Source of the DNA: Butyrivibrio sp. XPD2002
Lineage (GTDB): Bacteria; Bacillota; Clostridia; Lachnospirales; Lachnospiraceae
NCBI RefSeq assembly: GCF_000423945.1
Contig: NZ_AUIY01000016.1
Span: 86,121-150,120, forward strand
Direction of reading: 5' to 3'
DNA length: 64,000 nucleotides
Positions within the stretch are counted from its first letter, which is position 1; each line of letters begins with the position of its first letter. This document shows positions 25,722 to 34,562 of the stretch, piece after piece. Below the pieces are notes generated by a model. The model saw nothing but the letters and a program-made list of their open reading frames with translations. It was not told where the DNA came from and searched no databases. Position numbers and translations under genes: made by a program.

Positions 25722-26828
25722 ATGGTCAAAATTTCTAAGATCGGTGCTGCTGCGATTGCATTAGCGCTCTCAATCACATTGATTACACCTATGAGTGCAA
25801 AAGCTGAAATCATTAAGACATATGAAAAGGATGGCAGTATTACATTAAAGAATGAGGATACTGGAAGGAGTTTTAATACTAAAGATTTTGTAGCAGACGA
25901 AGCTATAGATGAAGATTACATTGAAGAACAACTGGAAATAATGGCTACATCTGAAACTAAGGCTATTACGATTACGACTAACTCTAAAAATGAAGGAATA
26001 GGGATTATTACTACCTGTGATGTTGCGAAGTGTAAAAATTTTAAGGCCAATAAGAAGGCGCTTAAAGTAAAAATAATACAGAAGGATGAATATACAGATA
26101 CCAGTACAACCAAGAAAAATGACTATGATATTAAAGGCAAAGATGGCCTGTATTACTATAGGAATTTGGATGGCGAGATAGTCAAGAAGGAACTTAAGGA
26201 TTGTCCTAAAGGTGTTGACTACGGAATATATGCAATTAGATTATACACAGAGAAGGCCGGGACATATAAGGTTACTTATGAAGCTGTGCTCAAGGATGGT
26301 ACTACTGCAAAGAGGAGCTTCAAGGTCATAGCTGTAGCAGATTCTGCGGCCTTTAAGAGTATTACATACGCAGGAAAAGTCCTTGCATACTCAGTAAAAA
26401 CCAAGGATGCGCCTGAAAACAGGGTATGGTCACAGGGCTACGGATATGGTGCAACAACAAGTAAATCCGGCAAAATCCAGGTAACAATGAACGAAAACTT
26501 TAAGCTTAAGAAGATAGAAGTTGGAAAAGAAGTATACAAAGAAATACCTGGAACGAAAGATGTGTCTACAAAGGCTTATGCAGATGGTGACTATACTTCA
26601 TCACTTGAGCGTTATAATGAAAAAACAATTTCATGGAAGAAGGTTAAGAACGGCAAAAAGATAAAGCTAAATAAAGAAGATAATACCGATAAGCATGACT
26701 ACTGGGTTGGGCATGAGTATAAAGATAAAGGAACATATTCTACAACCTATATCAGAGTTACATATTATGATAAGAAGAATAAGACAACTGAAAGATATGT
26801 TGTACCGATTTATCTTGTGAAAAAATAA
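25722..26828 (+). CDS. Secreted protein of unknown function
   Basis: 368 residues. A clear signal peptide (1-28, ending MSAKA) is followed by a lysine-rich mature protein. The middle (about 165-210, GTYKVTYEAVLKDGTTAKRS) looks like an Ig-like or cadherin-like beta-sandwich; the C-terminus again has beta-rich pattern (GTYSTTYIRVTYYDKKNKTT). No lipobox, sorting signal or catalytic motif is seen. The ribosome site AGGAGG is strong and the gene has its own promoter and terminator, so it is a single transcription unit. Base use is more A-rich than in the neighbouring metabolic genes. Confidence 0.8.
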   Translation: MVKISKIGAAAIALALSITLITPMSAKAEIIKTYEKDGSITLKNEDTGRSFNTKDFVADEAIDEDYIEEQLEIMATSETKAITITTNSKNEGIGIITTCDVAKCKNFKANKKALKVKIIQKDEYTDTSTTKKNDYDIKGKDGLYYYRNLDGEIVKKELKDCPKGVDYGIYAIRLYTEKAGTYKVTYEAVLKDGTTAKRSFKVIAVADSAAFKSITYAGKVLAYSVKTKDAPENRVWSQGYGYGATTSKSGKIQVTMNENFKLKKIEVGKEVYKEIPGTKDVSTKAYADGDYTSSLERYNEKTISWKKVKNGKKIKLNKEDNTDKHDYWVGHEYKDKGTYSTTYIRVTYYDKKNKTTERYVVPIYLVKK

Positions 26829-26909
26829 ATTAAGAAAAGTAAGACAACTTCAAGACTATATCTGACTTTGTGCAAGGTAAAGAAATAAGTAATTGTATTG
26901 GAAAAGGGA

Positions 26910-26943
26910 ATGCCCCGGGCTTTTAAAAGAGCCCGGGGCATTG
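26910..26943 (+). terminator. Terminator after the secreted-protein gene
   Basis: The arms ATGCCCCGGGCTT-type left and GCCCGGGGCAT right pair perfectly over 11 bp with the loop TTTTAAAAGA, followed by TGTTATG. Confidence 0.8.
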
Positions 26944-26992
26944 TTATGCTTGACTTTTTCACTACACTACTTTAAAGTATTAAAAAAGATTG

Positions 26993-27033
26993 TATACATG
27001 TATAAACATGATGCAAATGGCTTTCGCGAAAGC
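26993..27033. promoter_or_regulatory. Two palindromes in the livK leader
   Basis: TATACATGTATA (26993-27004) and GCTTTCGCGAAAGC (27020-27033) are perfect palindromes of 12 and 14 bp within 65 bp of the livK start. They could be operators for a dimeric regulator or, for the second, an mRNA hairpin next to the ribosome site. Confidence 0.5.
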
Positions 27034-27058
27034 GAATTCTATACGAGGAGGACTTTTT

Positions 27059-28291
27059 ATGAAGAAGATGAAGAGTTTAGTAAGTGTGATGGCTGCGACA
27101 GCACTTCTTGCAGGAACAATTGCAGGATGTGGCGGTAATGCTTCAAACAATGCAGCATCTACAAACGGAGAGAGCACAGCTACAGAGACTGCAGAAGGAA
27201 CAGCATCAGAAGGTGCTGCAAGCGGAGCTACTTTTAAAATTGGTTCTATCGGACCTCTTACAGGTGGTGCAGCAGCATACGGACTTGCAGTTGTTAACTC
27301 AGTTGAGCTTGCTGTAAATGAGATCAATGCTAACGGTGGTATCAACGGATATCAGGTTGAGATGAAGGGCGAGGACGACGAGCTTAACGCTGAGAAGTCA
27401 GTTAACGCTTACAATACACTTAAGGACTGGGGTATGCAGTTCCTTGTAGGTTCAACAACAAGTGCATGCTCACTTGCAGTAAGTGAGAATACACATGAGG
27501 ACAATATGTTCCAGCTTACACCTTCAGCATCAGCTGCTGATTGTGTTAACTACGACAATGTTTTCCGTGTATGCTTCTCAGATCCTAACCAGGGTCTTGC
27601 TTCCGCTCAGTATATCGGAAGCCACAAGCTTGCATCTAAGGTAGCTATCATCTATGACAGCTCAGATGTATATTCATCAGGTATTTACCAGACATTTGCA
27701 CAGGAAGCTCCCAACCAGGGATTCGAAGTAGTTTCTGCAGAGGCTTTCACAGCTGATTCCAAGACAGATTTCTCAGTTCAGCTTCAGAAGGCTAAGGATG
27801 CAGGCGCAGAGCTTCTTTTCCTTCCTATCTACTACACAGAGGCTTCACTTATCCTTACACAGGCTAACACAATGGGATTTGCTCCTATATTCTTTGGTGT
27901 AGATGGTATGGACGGTATCCTTACAGTTGAGAACTTTGACACATCACTTGCAGAGGGACTTATGCTTCTTACACCTTTCGCAGCTGATGCAACAGATGAT
28001 CTCACAGTTAACTACGTTAAGAACTATCAGGAAAAATATGGTGAGACACCTAACCAGTTCGGAGCAGACGCTTATGATGCAGTATACATCATCAAGCAGT
28101 GCCTTGAAGAGGCCGGTGCTACACCTGATATGAGCGTAAGTGATCTCTGCGAAGCAGTTAAGAGCACAATCGTTAAGATCACAGCTTCAGGTCTTACATC
28201 AGAAACAATGACATGGGATGCAAGCGGCGAGCCTAACAAGGAGCCTAAGGCTGTTGTGATCAAGGATGGCGCTTACGTAACAGCTGAGTAA
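27059..28291 (+). CDS. livK: Branched-chain amino acid ABC transporter, substrate-binding lipoprotein
   Basis: 410 residues from the ATG with AGGAGG upstream. The signal peptide ends in a lipobox (AGTIAG-C), followed by a Ser/Thr/Glu-rich linker and a type I periplasmic-binding fold (about 60-405; KIGSIGPLTGGAAAYG, INANGGINGYQVE, LVGSTTSACS). It captures leucine/isoleucine/valine or related amino acids for the permeases encoded next. First gene of a five-gene transporter operon. A stable stem in the following gap may reduce readthrough or protect its mRNA, as expected for a binding protein needed in excess. Confidence 0.93.
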   Translation: MKKMKSLVSVMAATALLAGTIAGCGGNASNNAASTNGESTATETAEGTASEGAASGATFKIGSIGPLTGGAAAYGLAVVNSVELAVNEINANGGINGYQVEMKGEDDELNAEKSVNAYNTLKDWGMQFLVGSTTSACSLAVSENTHEDNMFQLTPSASAADCVNYDNVFRVCFSDPNQGLASAQYIGSHKLASKVAIIYDSSDVYSSGIYQTFAQEAPNQGFEVVSAEAFTADSKTDFSVQLQKAKDAGAELLFLPIYYTEASLILTQANTMGFAPIFFGVDGMDGILTVENFDTSLAEGLMLLTPFAADATDDLTVNYVKNYQEKYGETPNQFGADAYDAVYIIKQCLEEAGATPDMSVSDLCEAVKSTIVKITASGLTSETMTWDASGEPNKEPKAVVIKDGAYVTAE

Positions 28292-28352
28292 TATCGTAAT
28301 ATTTAGTATCTAATAGTTTTAAATTTTGATATAATAAAATATCGCGAGGTTG

Positions 28353-28380
28353 CGAGGAATGCTGTCACAGGCATTCCTCG
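28353..28380 (+). promoter_or_regulatory. Intercistronic stem between livK and livH
   Basis: CGAGGAATGC and GCATTCCTCG pair perfectly around an 8-base loop. The sequence after it is only weakly T-rich, so it is more likely a partial terminator or mRNA-stabilising stem than a full stop. Confidence 0.65.
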
Positions 28381-28429
28381 TATTCGTTAGAAATTCCTTA
28401 TGAAAAATTATTGATTGTCGGAGGAAAAG

Positions 28430-29314
28430 ATGAGTTTTTTAATCTACCTTATTAACGGACTTAGTCTGGGCAGCATTTATGCGATAATCGCCCTGGGCTA
28501 CACTATGGTATACGGAATTGCCAAGATGTTGAATTTCGCGCATGGCGATTTCATCATGGTGGGCTGCTATGTTATATTCACAATCTGTTCCACACTTAGT
28601 GGCAATACATTTGTGGGAATCATCGCAGCTATTATACTGTGCACACTTCTTGGTGTGACTACTGAGAAGGTCGCGTACAAACCGCTACGAGGTGCAGCTT
28701 CTCCTCTGGCTGTTCTTATTACAGCGATCGGTGTTAGTTATTTCCTTGAAAATCTTGCTCTTCTTATTTTCGGAGCAGATATCAAATCATTCTCTTCAGT
28801 TGTTTCATGGCAGGGACTTTCCTTTGCAGGTGGCGACCTGAAGATTCAGGGTGTAACAATCATTACCATCCTTTCAAGTGTGGTAATTCTTATTGTACTT
28901 CAGCTTTTCATTCACAAGACCAAGGAAGGACAGGCTATGCTTGCCGTTGCTGAGGACAAGGGTGCTGCGATGCTCATGGGAATAAATGTAAACAAGACAA
29001 TTTCCCTTACATTCGCAATCGGTTCAGCACTGGCTGCTATCGCAGGTGCGCTTCTTTGCTCAGCATATCCTTCACTGTCTCCCTATCTCGGTGCGATGCC
29101 CGGAATCAAGGCTTTCGTTGCTGCAGTATTCGGAGGAATCGGATCAATCCCCGGCGCGATGATCGGTGGACTTGTTCTCGGAATCGTAGAGATTCTCAGC
29201 AGAACCTACATTTCATCACAGCTGTCAGATGCTATCGTGTTCGGTATTCTCATTGTGGTGCTCCTTGTTAAGCCCACTGGCCTTTTAGGTAAAAAAATTC
29301 AAGAAAAGGTGTAA
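28430..29314 (+). CDS. livH: Branched-chain amino acid ABC transporter permease
   Basis: 294 residues. A polytopic membrane protein with about eight hydrophobic segments and LivH signatures (LSLGSIYAIIALGYTMVYG, NFAHGDF, KAFVAAVFGGIGS). ATG 28430 is chosen because CGGAGG lies 6 bp before it; an upstream in-frame TTG overlaps that site. It pairs with LivM to form the channel. Its stop lies 4 bp before livM. Confidence 0.95.
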   Translation: MSFLIYLINGLSLGSIYAIIALGYTMVYGIAKMLNFAHGDFIMVGCYVIFTICSTLSGNTFVGIIAAIILCTLLGVTTEKVAYKPLRGAASPLAVLITAIGVSYFLENLALLIFGADIKSFSSVVSWQGLSFAGGDLKIQGVTIITILSSVVILIVLQLFIHKTKEGQAMLAVAEDKGAAMLMGINVNKTISLTFAIGSALAAIAGALLCSAYPSLSPYLGAMPGIKAFVAAVFGGIGSIPGAMIGGLVLGIVEILSRTYISSQLSDAIVFGILIVVLLVKPTGLLGKKIQEKV

Positions 29315-29318
29315 TGAT

Positions 29319-30362
29319 ATGGCTGCAAAAAAGAGACTTAGAGATAACTTAATTACTTATGGAATCGTGATCGCTTTATATCTGATCATGGAAATCCTTA
29401 TGAAAACAGGCAACCTTTCAAGTCATTTGAAGGGACTTTTAGTACCGATGACTTATTACGCAATAATAGCAGTAGCGCTTAACCTCTGCGTCGGAATTCT
29501 CGGAGAGCTGAGTATCGGACACTGCGGATTTATGTGTATTGGTGCTTTTTCAAGTGCTGTTTTCTCAAAATTAACTCAGAATAATATTCCCACAGCGCCC
29601 AGATTTTTCCTGGCATTTGTAATTGGAATCGCATTTGCAGCGCTGTTTGGATTTTTAATAGGTATTCCCGTACTTAGGCTCAAGGGTGACTACCTTGCAA
29701 TTGTCACACTGGCCTTCGGCGAGATCATTAAAAACGTAATCAATGCAATTTACTTTGGTGTGGATTCCAAGGGACCTCACATTTCAATGAACAATGTGAT
29801 GGAGCTTGGCATGGAGCCTGACGGACAGGTTGTTATCAACGGAGCCATGGGAATCACAGGAACTCCCAGAGATGCTAATTTCACTATAGCAATCGTGGTG
29901 CTTCTGCTTTCACTCTTTGTAGTTCTTAATCTTATGAACTCAAGAGACGGACGTGCGATCATGGCTGTTCGTGACAACAGCATTGCAGCTGAATCAGCAG
30001 GTATCAACGTAACCCGTTATAAGATGATGGCCTTCACAATCTCTGCTGCTATTGCAGGAGCTGCAGGCGTTCTGTTTTCACACAACATCACATCACTGAC
30101 AGCTACTTCACAGTACTTCGGCTACAACGCATCAATCATGATCCTGGTGTATGTGGTGCTTGGAGGAATCGGAAACATCAGAGGTTCAGTCATTGCAGCA
30201 GCAATTCTGTATCTGCTTCCTGAGATGCTCAGAGGCCTTAATACATACAGAATGCTAATCTATTCAATCGTGCTTATCGTGATGATGCTCTTTAACTGGG
30301 CACCCGCAGCAGTTCAGTGGAGACAGAAGGTAGCACACAAGTTTATTAAAAGGAATGCGTAA
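29319..30362 (+). CDS. livM: Branched-chain amino acid ABC transporter permease
   Basis: 347 residues with about nine or ten hydrophobic segments. LGELSIGHCGFMCIGAF, LAFGEIIKNV, and the EAA-like GGIGNIRGSVIAAAIL are LivM-type. The second membrane subunit of the transporter; it starts 4 bp after livH and ends 2 bp before livG, so the three are translated together. Confidence 0.95.
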   Translation: MAAKKRLRDNLITYGIVIALYLIMEILMKTGNLSSHLKGLLVPMTYYAIIAVALNLCVGILGELSIGHCGFMCIGAFSSAVFSKLTQNNIPTAPRFFLAFVIGIAFAALFGFLIGIPVLRLKGDYLAIVTLAFGEIIKNVINAIYFGVDSKGPHISMNNVMELGMEPDGQVVINGAMGITGTPRDANFTIAIVVLLLSLFVVLNLMNSRDGRAIMAVRDNSIAAESAGINVTRYKMMAFTISAAIAGAAGVLFSHNITSLTATSQYFGYNASIMILVYVVLGGIGNIRGSVIAAAILYLLPEMLRGLNTYRMLIYSIVLIVMMLFNWAPAAVQWRQKVAHKFIKRNA

Positions 30363-30364
30363 CT

Positions 30365-31123
30365 ATGAAATTACTTCAGGTTAATAATTTAAGTATTGCA
30401 TTTGGAGGACTGAGAGCCGTTGACGACTTCAGCCTTGAAATAGAAAAGGGAGAGCTTTACGGACTGATCGGACCTAACGGTGCCGGCAAGACTACAGTAT
30501 TCAACCTGCTCACCGGCGTATATAAGCCGAATGAAGGTATCATCCGCCTTGACGGTGAGGATATCACCAGGAAAAATACCATCGAGATAAATCATTCCGG
30601 AATAGCAAGAACCTTCCAGAATATCCGTCTGTTCCATCAGATGTCAGTAATCGACAATGTTAAGGTGGGACTTACAGAGCGCTTTAAATACAGCGGCATC
30701 GAGGGAGTTCTTCATGTTGGAAGATACAGAAAAATGGAGAAGGAGATGGATGAAGAGGCTATGAAGCTTCTTAAGGTCTTCGACCTTGATTCAGAGAGAG
30801 ACACTCTTGCCAGCAACCTACCCTATGGTAAGCAGCGTAAGCTTGAGATAGCAAGAGCCATGGCTACATCACCGAAACTCCTTTTGCTTGATGAGCCTGC
30901 AGCGGGCATGAACCCCAACGAGACAGCGGAGCTCATGGATACAATCGCTCTTGTACGAAAAGAGTTCGGCATGACGATACTTCTTATCGAGCATGATATG
31001 AAGCTTGTATCAGGAATTTGTGAGAAGCTCACAGTACTGAACTTCGGCCGCGTTCTTAAGCAGGGCGAGACCAAGGAGGTCTTAAGTGATCCGGAAGTAA
31101 TTAAGGCTTACCTGGGAGAGTAA
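30365..31123 (+). CDS. livG: Branched-chain amino acid ABC transporter ATP-binding protein
   Basis: 252 residues. Walker A GPNGAGKTT (36-44), the LivG-type signature LPYGKQRKLEIARA in place of LSGGQ, Walker B LLLLDEPAAGMN and switch EHDM are present. It energises LivH-LivM. The start lies 2 bp after the livM stop. A structured repeat separates it from livF. Confidence 0.95.
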   Translation: MKLLQVNNLSIAFGGLRAVDDFSLEIEKGELYGLIGPNGAGKTTVFNLLTGVYKPNEGIIRLDGEDITRKNTIEINHSGIARTFQNIRLFHQMSVIDNVKVGLTERFKYSGIEGVLHVGRYRKMEKEMDEEAMKLLKVFDLDSERDTLASNLPYGKQRKLEIARAMATSPKLLLLDEPAAGMNPNETAELMDTIALVRKEFGMTILLIEHDMKLVSGICEKLTVLNFGRVLKQGETKEVLSDPEVIKAYLGE

Positions 31124-31163
31124 AAAAAGAAAAGCTCAACATTTAGGAGATGTTTTATCTCCA

Positions 31164-31208
31164 GCCTTCTCCCTTTGGGAGAAGGTGGCACGAAATGCCG
31201 GATGAGGG
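31164..31208 (+). repeat. Two-hairpin intergenic repeat, copy 2 (livG-livF)
   Basis: CCTTCTCCC/GGGAGAAGG hairpin, then GGCA-CGAAA-TGCC hairpin, then GGATGAGGG, followed by GAGGAG of livF. The second stem differs in sequence from copies 1 and 3 but still pairs. Confidence 0.8.
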
Positions 31209-31221
31209 CTGAGGAGAATAT

Positions 31222-31932
31222 ATGTCATTATTAGATGTTAAAAATTTAAGTGTAAACTATGGCGTTATCAAAGCCTTAAAGGGTATCTCTTTTCATGTAG
31301 AAAAGGGTGAGATCGTTGCCCTTATCGGTGCAAACGGCGCTGGAAAAACAACAACACTGCACACTCTGTCAGGACTTCTTAAGCCCGCAGAGGGTGAGAT
31401 AACCTATAAAGATAAGAATCTGGTAACAACACCAGGACACAAGATCGTATCCCTTGGAATGGCTCAGGTACCTGAGGGCAGACGCGTATTCGCAGATATG
31501 ACTGTTTTGCAGAATCTTAAGATGGGCGCCTACACCAGAAACGATATGGCGGAATTCGATAAGACAATAGAGATGGTCTACAAGAGATTCCCCAGACTTG
31601 AGGAGAGAAAAAATCAGGTGGCAGGAACTCTTTCAGGTGGTGAGCAGCAAATGCTTGCAATGGGTAGAGCACTCATGTCACATCCTGATATAATATTAAT
31701 GGATGAGCCTTCAATGGGATTGTCACCGATTTTCGTAAATGAGATATTCAGCATCATCGAGGATGTGAATAAGGATGGCGTGACAGTACTTCTTGTTGAG
31801 CAGAACGCTAAGAAGGCGCTGACCATCGCAGACAGAGCTTACGTCCTTGAGACAGGAAGCATCGTTAAGGAAGGCAAGGCATCAGACCTGCTTAACGACG
31901 AGTCCATCAAAAAGGCTTATCTTGGTGAGTAA
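31222..31932 (+). CDS. livF: Branched-chain amino acid ABC transporter ATP-binding protein
   Basis: 236 residues. Walker A GANGAGKTT (36-44), signature LSGGEQQML, Walker B IILMDEPSMGLS and switch VEQN. It is the partner ATPase of LivG. GAGGAG directly after repeat copy 2 serves the start. A further repeat copy and a nucleotide-kinase-like gene follow in the same direction. Confidence 0.95.
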   Translation: MSLLDVKNLSVNYGVIKALKGISFHVEKGEIVALIGANGAGKTTTLHTLSGLLKPAEGEITYKDKNLVTTPGHKIVSLGMAQVPEGRRVFADMTVLQNLKMGAYTRNDMAEFDKTIEMVYKRFPRLEERKNQVAGTLSGGEQQMLAMGRALMSHPDIILMDEPSMGLSPIFVNEIFSIIEDVNKDGVTVLLVEQNAKKALTIADRAYVLETGSIVKEGKASDLLNDESIKKAYLGE

Positions 31933-31964
31933 GAATTCTTTATCAAGGCTGAGATAAAAAAATA

Positions 31965-32065
31965 GCCTTCCCCCTGGGGGCGCATAGCCAACGTCCGGGG
32001 GACGTTGGCTATGCGCGGACCGAAGTGGAACGGAGACAGGTGTCAGCGAAGCTGACGGATGAGGG
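31965..32065 (+). repeat. Two-hairpin intergenic repeat, copy 3, with 37-bp inserted palindrome
   Basis: Starts with GCCTTCCCCC as in the other copies, but the first hairpin is enlarged by a 17-bp perfect stem (31980-31996 with 32000-32016; loop GGG). A GTCAGC-GAA-GCTGAC hairpin (32042-32056) and GGATGAGGG follow. The GAA loop and tail are kept while both stem bases changed relative to the other copies. Confidence 0.8.
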
Positions 32066-32085
32066 TATAGGAGGACAGTAATAGC

Positions 32086-32730
32086 ATGAAGAATATAGTC
32101 ATCACAATCGCGCGTCAGTATGGTAGTGGCGGACGTACCGTCGGAAAAATGCTTGCGGACGAGCTCGGAATCCATTACTACGACAAGGAGCTTTCCAAGG
32201 TTGCATCTGAGATGAGCGGCATCAACGAGAGCTACTTTGTAACAGCAGATGAGAAGGTGAAGAGTAGCTGGAAGAGTAAGCTTTCACTGATTTCTACGAT
32301 TTATGACGGAACAGTTAAAAAGCCCGGCGATTCTGATCTCACATCAGATGAGAATATTTTCAGTAACCAGGCCAAGGCCATCAAGATGCTTGCGGAAAAA
32401 GGCGAGCCCTGCGTAATCGTGGGACGCTGTGCGGACTTTGTGCTTAAGGATTATGACAATGCCCTTAGAGTTTTCGTTCACGCAGACCATGACTTCCTCA
32501 TGCAGGAGGCCGGTAAGGTGCAGAGTCTTACAGGAAAAGACCTTGAGAAGTTTATCGCTCAGATTGACAAGGCAAGAGCAGAATACTACGAGTATCACAC
32601 AGGCCATCACTGGACAGATGCCCTTAACTACGACCTCTGCCTCGACAGCGGCAAGCTTGGCTTCGAGAAGTGCGTAGAAGCAATCAAGGCTTACGCAAAG
32701 GTTAGATTTGGTGAAGACTGCTTTGATTAA
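32086..32730 (+). CDS. Cytidylate kinase-like protein
   Basis: 214 residues. ITIARQYGSGGRTVGKMLAD at the N-terminus is the P-loop form of the cytidylate-kinase-like family (a shortened Walker A), followed by YYDKEL and a CMP-kinase-like lid (KSSWKSKL). The C-terminal half (FVHADHDFLM, TGHHWTDALNYDLCLDSG) fits the same family. The substrate is not established for this family; it is not the canonical cmk. It lies behind the liv operon and repeat copy 3, with AGGAGG upstream and a terminator downstream. Confidence 0.85.
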   Translation: MKNIVITIARQYGSGGRTVGKMLADELGIHYYDKELSKVASEMSGINESYFVTADEKVKSSWKSKLSLISTIYDGTVKKPGDSDLTSDENIFSNQAKAIKMLAEKGEPCVIVGRCADFVLKDYDNALRVFVHADHDFLMQEAGKVQSLTGKDLEKFIAQIDKARAEYYEYHTGHHWTDALNYDLCLDSGKLGFEKCVEAIKAYAKVRFGEDCFD

Positions 32731-32735
32731 TTATT

Positions 32736-32770
32736 ACAGCCCCCAGGAGCTTGGCTCCTGGGGGCTGTTT
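32736..32770. terminator. Terminator between the kinase-like gene and the Rpn-like gene
   Basis: The 15-bp arms 32736-32750 and 32754-32768 are perfect complements with a TTG loop, followed by TT; it serves converging genes. Confidence 0.85.
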
Positions 32771-32773
32771 AAG

Positions 32774-33760
32774 TTAGCAGTTTGATTTTTTGTATTCTTC
32801 CAGTAGTTCGTTCTGAAGATTTTTGTCGCCGATAGCTCGGAGGATATCGTCAGTACGATTCTGTTCTTTAAGCCAGGAGTAGAGAATATCGAGTTCTTCT
32901 TTTCCAGATTCCTGACCTGCTTTGTATACTGTTTCTGTTTCAGTTACAAGTACCTGTCCGCCCATAATCTTTTCAGCCTCCTCTCTTACAACATATTTGT
33001 TGTTCGCAAGAGCTATGATTATCTTTTTCGACAGCTCTATGATTTTTTGATGAGTTCTGGCATCAATCAGGCCTGCTTCATACCGTTCCTTGAGCTTGTC
33101 ATAAATCTCGCGATAGCGGGCTTTGAAGCTGTCTACAAATTCCTGTTTTCCTGTCTCTATTTTATCAAATTCAGATTCAAAGTTGAACAGATAAAAAGGG
33201 ATAAGAAAATAAAGTTCCTTATTAAGGATGTCGTCACAGCTATAATTGATCAATTTGAGAATGGGTACCTTATAATCAACATATCTGCCGCCAGGAACAT
33301 GAACGAAAACTGTCATGCAATCTGGTGTTGATGAGTTGCTCCTTAGATAGAGGATACCTGATTCGGGTAGCTTCACATCCAACCTGTTAGAAGATGTGTT
33401 GCTGCCAGCTTTGATGGCAATCTGGACATCGTATTCAAACATTCTGATTATCATTGAGTTATCAGGCGTGCTCTGGCATTCCAGATGGAAAATTCTCTGT
33501 ATGCCATCATGGCTTGTGACTTCAATGGCAGAATCAGCTATTTTTTTACTTTGCTGTCCACCATCCTGATTGAAAAAATATGTGTCATTTAACTGCTTGA
33601 CTTCTTCGTCCCCGTCATAGTGAATACTGGGGAACATTTCGTTGATGAGTCTTAGCACCAGTTCCTTGTGCTCGACTACTAATGTTCTGAAAACATCATC
33701 ATAGGGAGTGCTTCCACATGATGAATTCTCAGCGTAGATAGATTTTAGATTTTTTTCCAT
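32774..33760 (-). CDS. PD-(D/E)XK nuclease-family protein (Rpn / putative transposase-like)
   Basis: 328 residues. TPYDDVFRTLV at the N-terminus and DSAIEV followed by HLECQS give the D and ExQ pattern of the Rpn-type PD-(D/E)XK nucleases, which promote RecA-independent recombination or are labelled transposases. A coiled C-terminal region (about 210-260) and a variable tail follow, as in the family. It is transcribed towards the liv operon, is not flanked by inverted repeats, and its promoter side faces the 64-bp repeat array A. The AGGAA-type site precedes the ATG. Host targets are unknown. Confidence 0.8.
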   Translation of the reverse strand: MEKNLKSIYAENSSCGSTPYDDVFRTLVVEHKELVLRLINEMFPSIHYDGDEEVKQLNDTYFFNQDGGQQSKKIADSAIEVTSHDGIQRIFHLECQSTPDNSMIIRMFEYDVQIAIKAGSNTSSNRLDVKLPESGILYLRSNSSTPDCMTVFVHVPGGRYVDYKVPILKLINYSCDDILNKELYFLIPFYLFNFESEFDKIETGKQEFVDSFKARYREIYDKLKERYEAGLIDARTHQKIIELSKKIIIALANNKYVVREEAEKIMGGQVLVTETETVYKAGQESGKEELDILYSWLKEQNRTDDILRAIGDKNLQNELLEEYKKSNC

Positions 33761-33989
33761 TTCCTTCCTTTCTATATGCTTCTTCGGGCATAAATAAAAA
33801 GAAAATCAACTTTGATAAGTTATCACATATTAAGGAAGTGTTCAATTGAAAAATTTCACAAATATCATCAATTAAGAACGAGGCTGATATTTTTTAAATT
33901 GAATCAATATACTATAGAGCAACCGATTAGGGACTTTCTTCATGGATAGGTGTAATGTTAACATCAACCTGCTTCCCACAGATCAATCA

Positions 33990-34345
33990 ATCAGAAGAAT
34001 TCATCGTGGGCAGACGTAACGGTAACCATAATGCTCAGCCTGCAGATGGACCAGGTAGAAGAATTGCTCGCGGGTAGACGTAACGCCGTTCTCAACGTTC
34101 TCCCCGCAGATAGCCCAGGCTGAAGAATTGCTCGCGGATAGACGTAACGCTGACTGCAACCAACAACCCGCAGATGGACCAGGCAGAAGAATTGTTCGCG
34201 GATAGATGTAATGGCAACCACAACGTGTAACCCGCAGATGGACCGACCATAAGAATTGTTCGCGGATAGACGTAACTCCAATCACAACCTGCATCTCGTA
34301 GAGCAACCAATCACAATAGATTAACGGAAATAGACGTAACGCCGC
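33990..34345 (+). repeat. Array A of the 64-bp repeat family (six units)
   Basis: The core AGACGTAAC (one AGATGTAAT) starts at 34012, 34076, 34140, 34204, 34268 and 34332: exactly 64 bp apart each time. Each unit has a conserved part of about 46 bp (CCCGCAGATGGACCAGGCAG, then AGAATTGTTCGCGGAT, then the core) and a variable part of about 18 bp. The last unit is more diverged. Long minus-strand frames across it are not genes: 64 is not a multiple of three. The array lies 218 bp before a hybrid kinase. Confidence 0.85.
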
Positions 34346-34529
34346 CCCAACCAACTCCCCCAGAACAGAAAATCAGAATACACCTTTACATACAATCTCT
34401 ATCTAAACATATCCCATCAAATCCCCCCCACTTTCTTCATTCTTTATCGATATTTTATAAAATGGTAATCACCGAATGTTACAATAATACTAACTATACG
34501 CATCATTGTGTGAAGTGTTTATGGAAAGA

Positions 34530-34547
34530 TTAACGTAACAACGTTAA
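34530..34547 (+). promoter_or_regulatory. Inverted repeat at the ribosome site of kinase copy B
   Basis: TTAACGT (34530-34536) and ACGTTAA (34541-34547) surround AACA and end 2 bases before GAGAGG. It could be an operator or an mRNA hairpin that affects initiation. Confidence 0.5.
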
Positions 34548-34562
34548 TGAGAGGACCATTTT

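Noticed and set aside
33990..34345. CRISPR array
   Set aside because: Period is in the right range, but the conserved part is imperfect between units, the variable part is only about 18 bp and partly similar between units, and no cas genes are present.
33991..34354. Long minus-strand frames across repeat array A
   Set aside because: The 64-bp unit is not a multiple of three, so each repeat would be read in a different frame; no ribosome site and no protein similarity.
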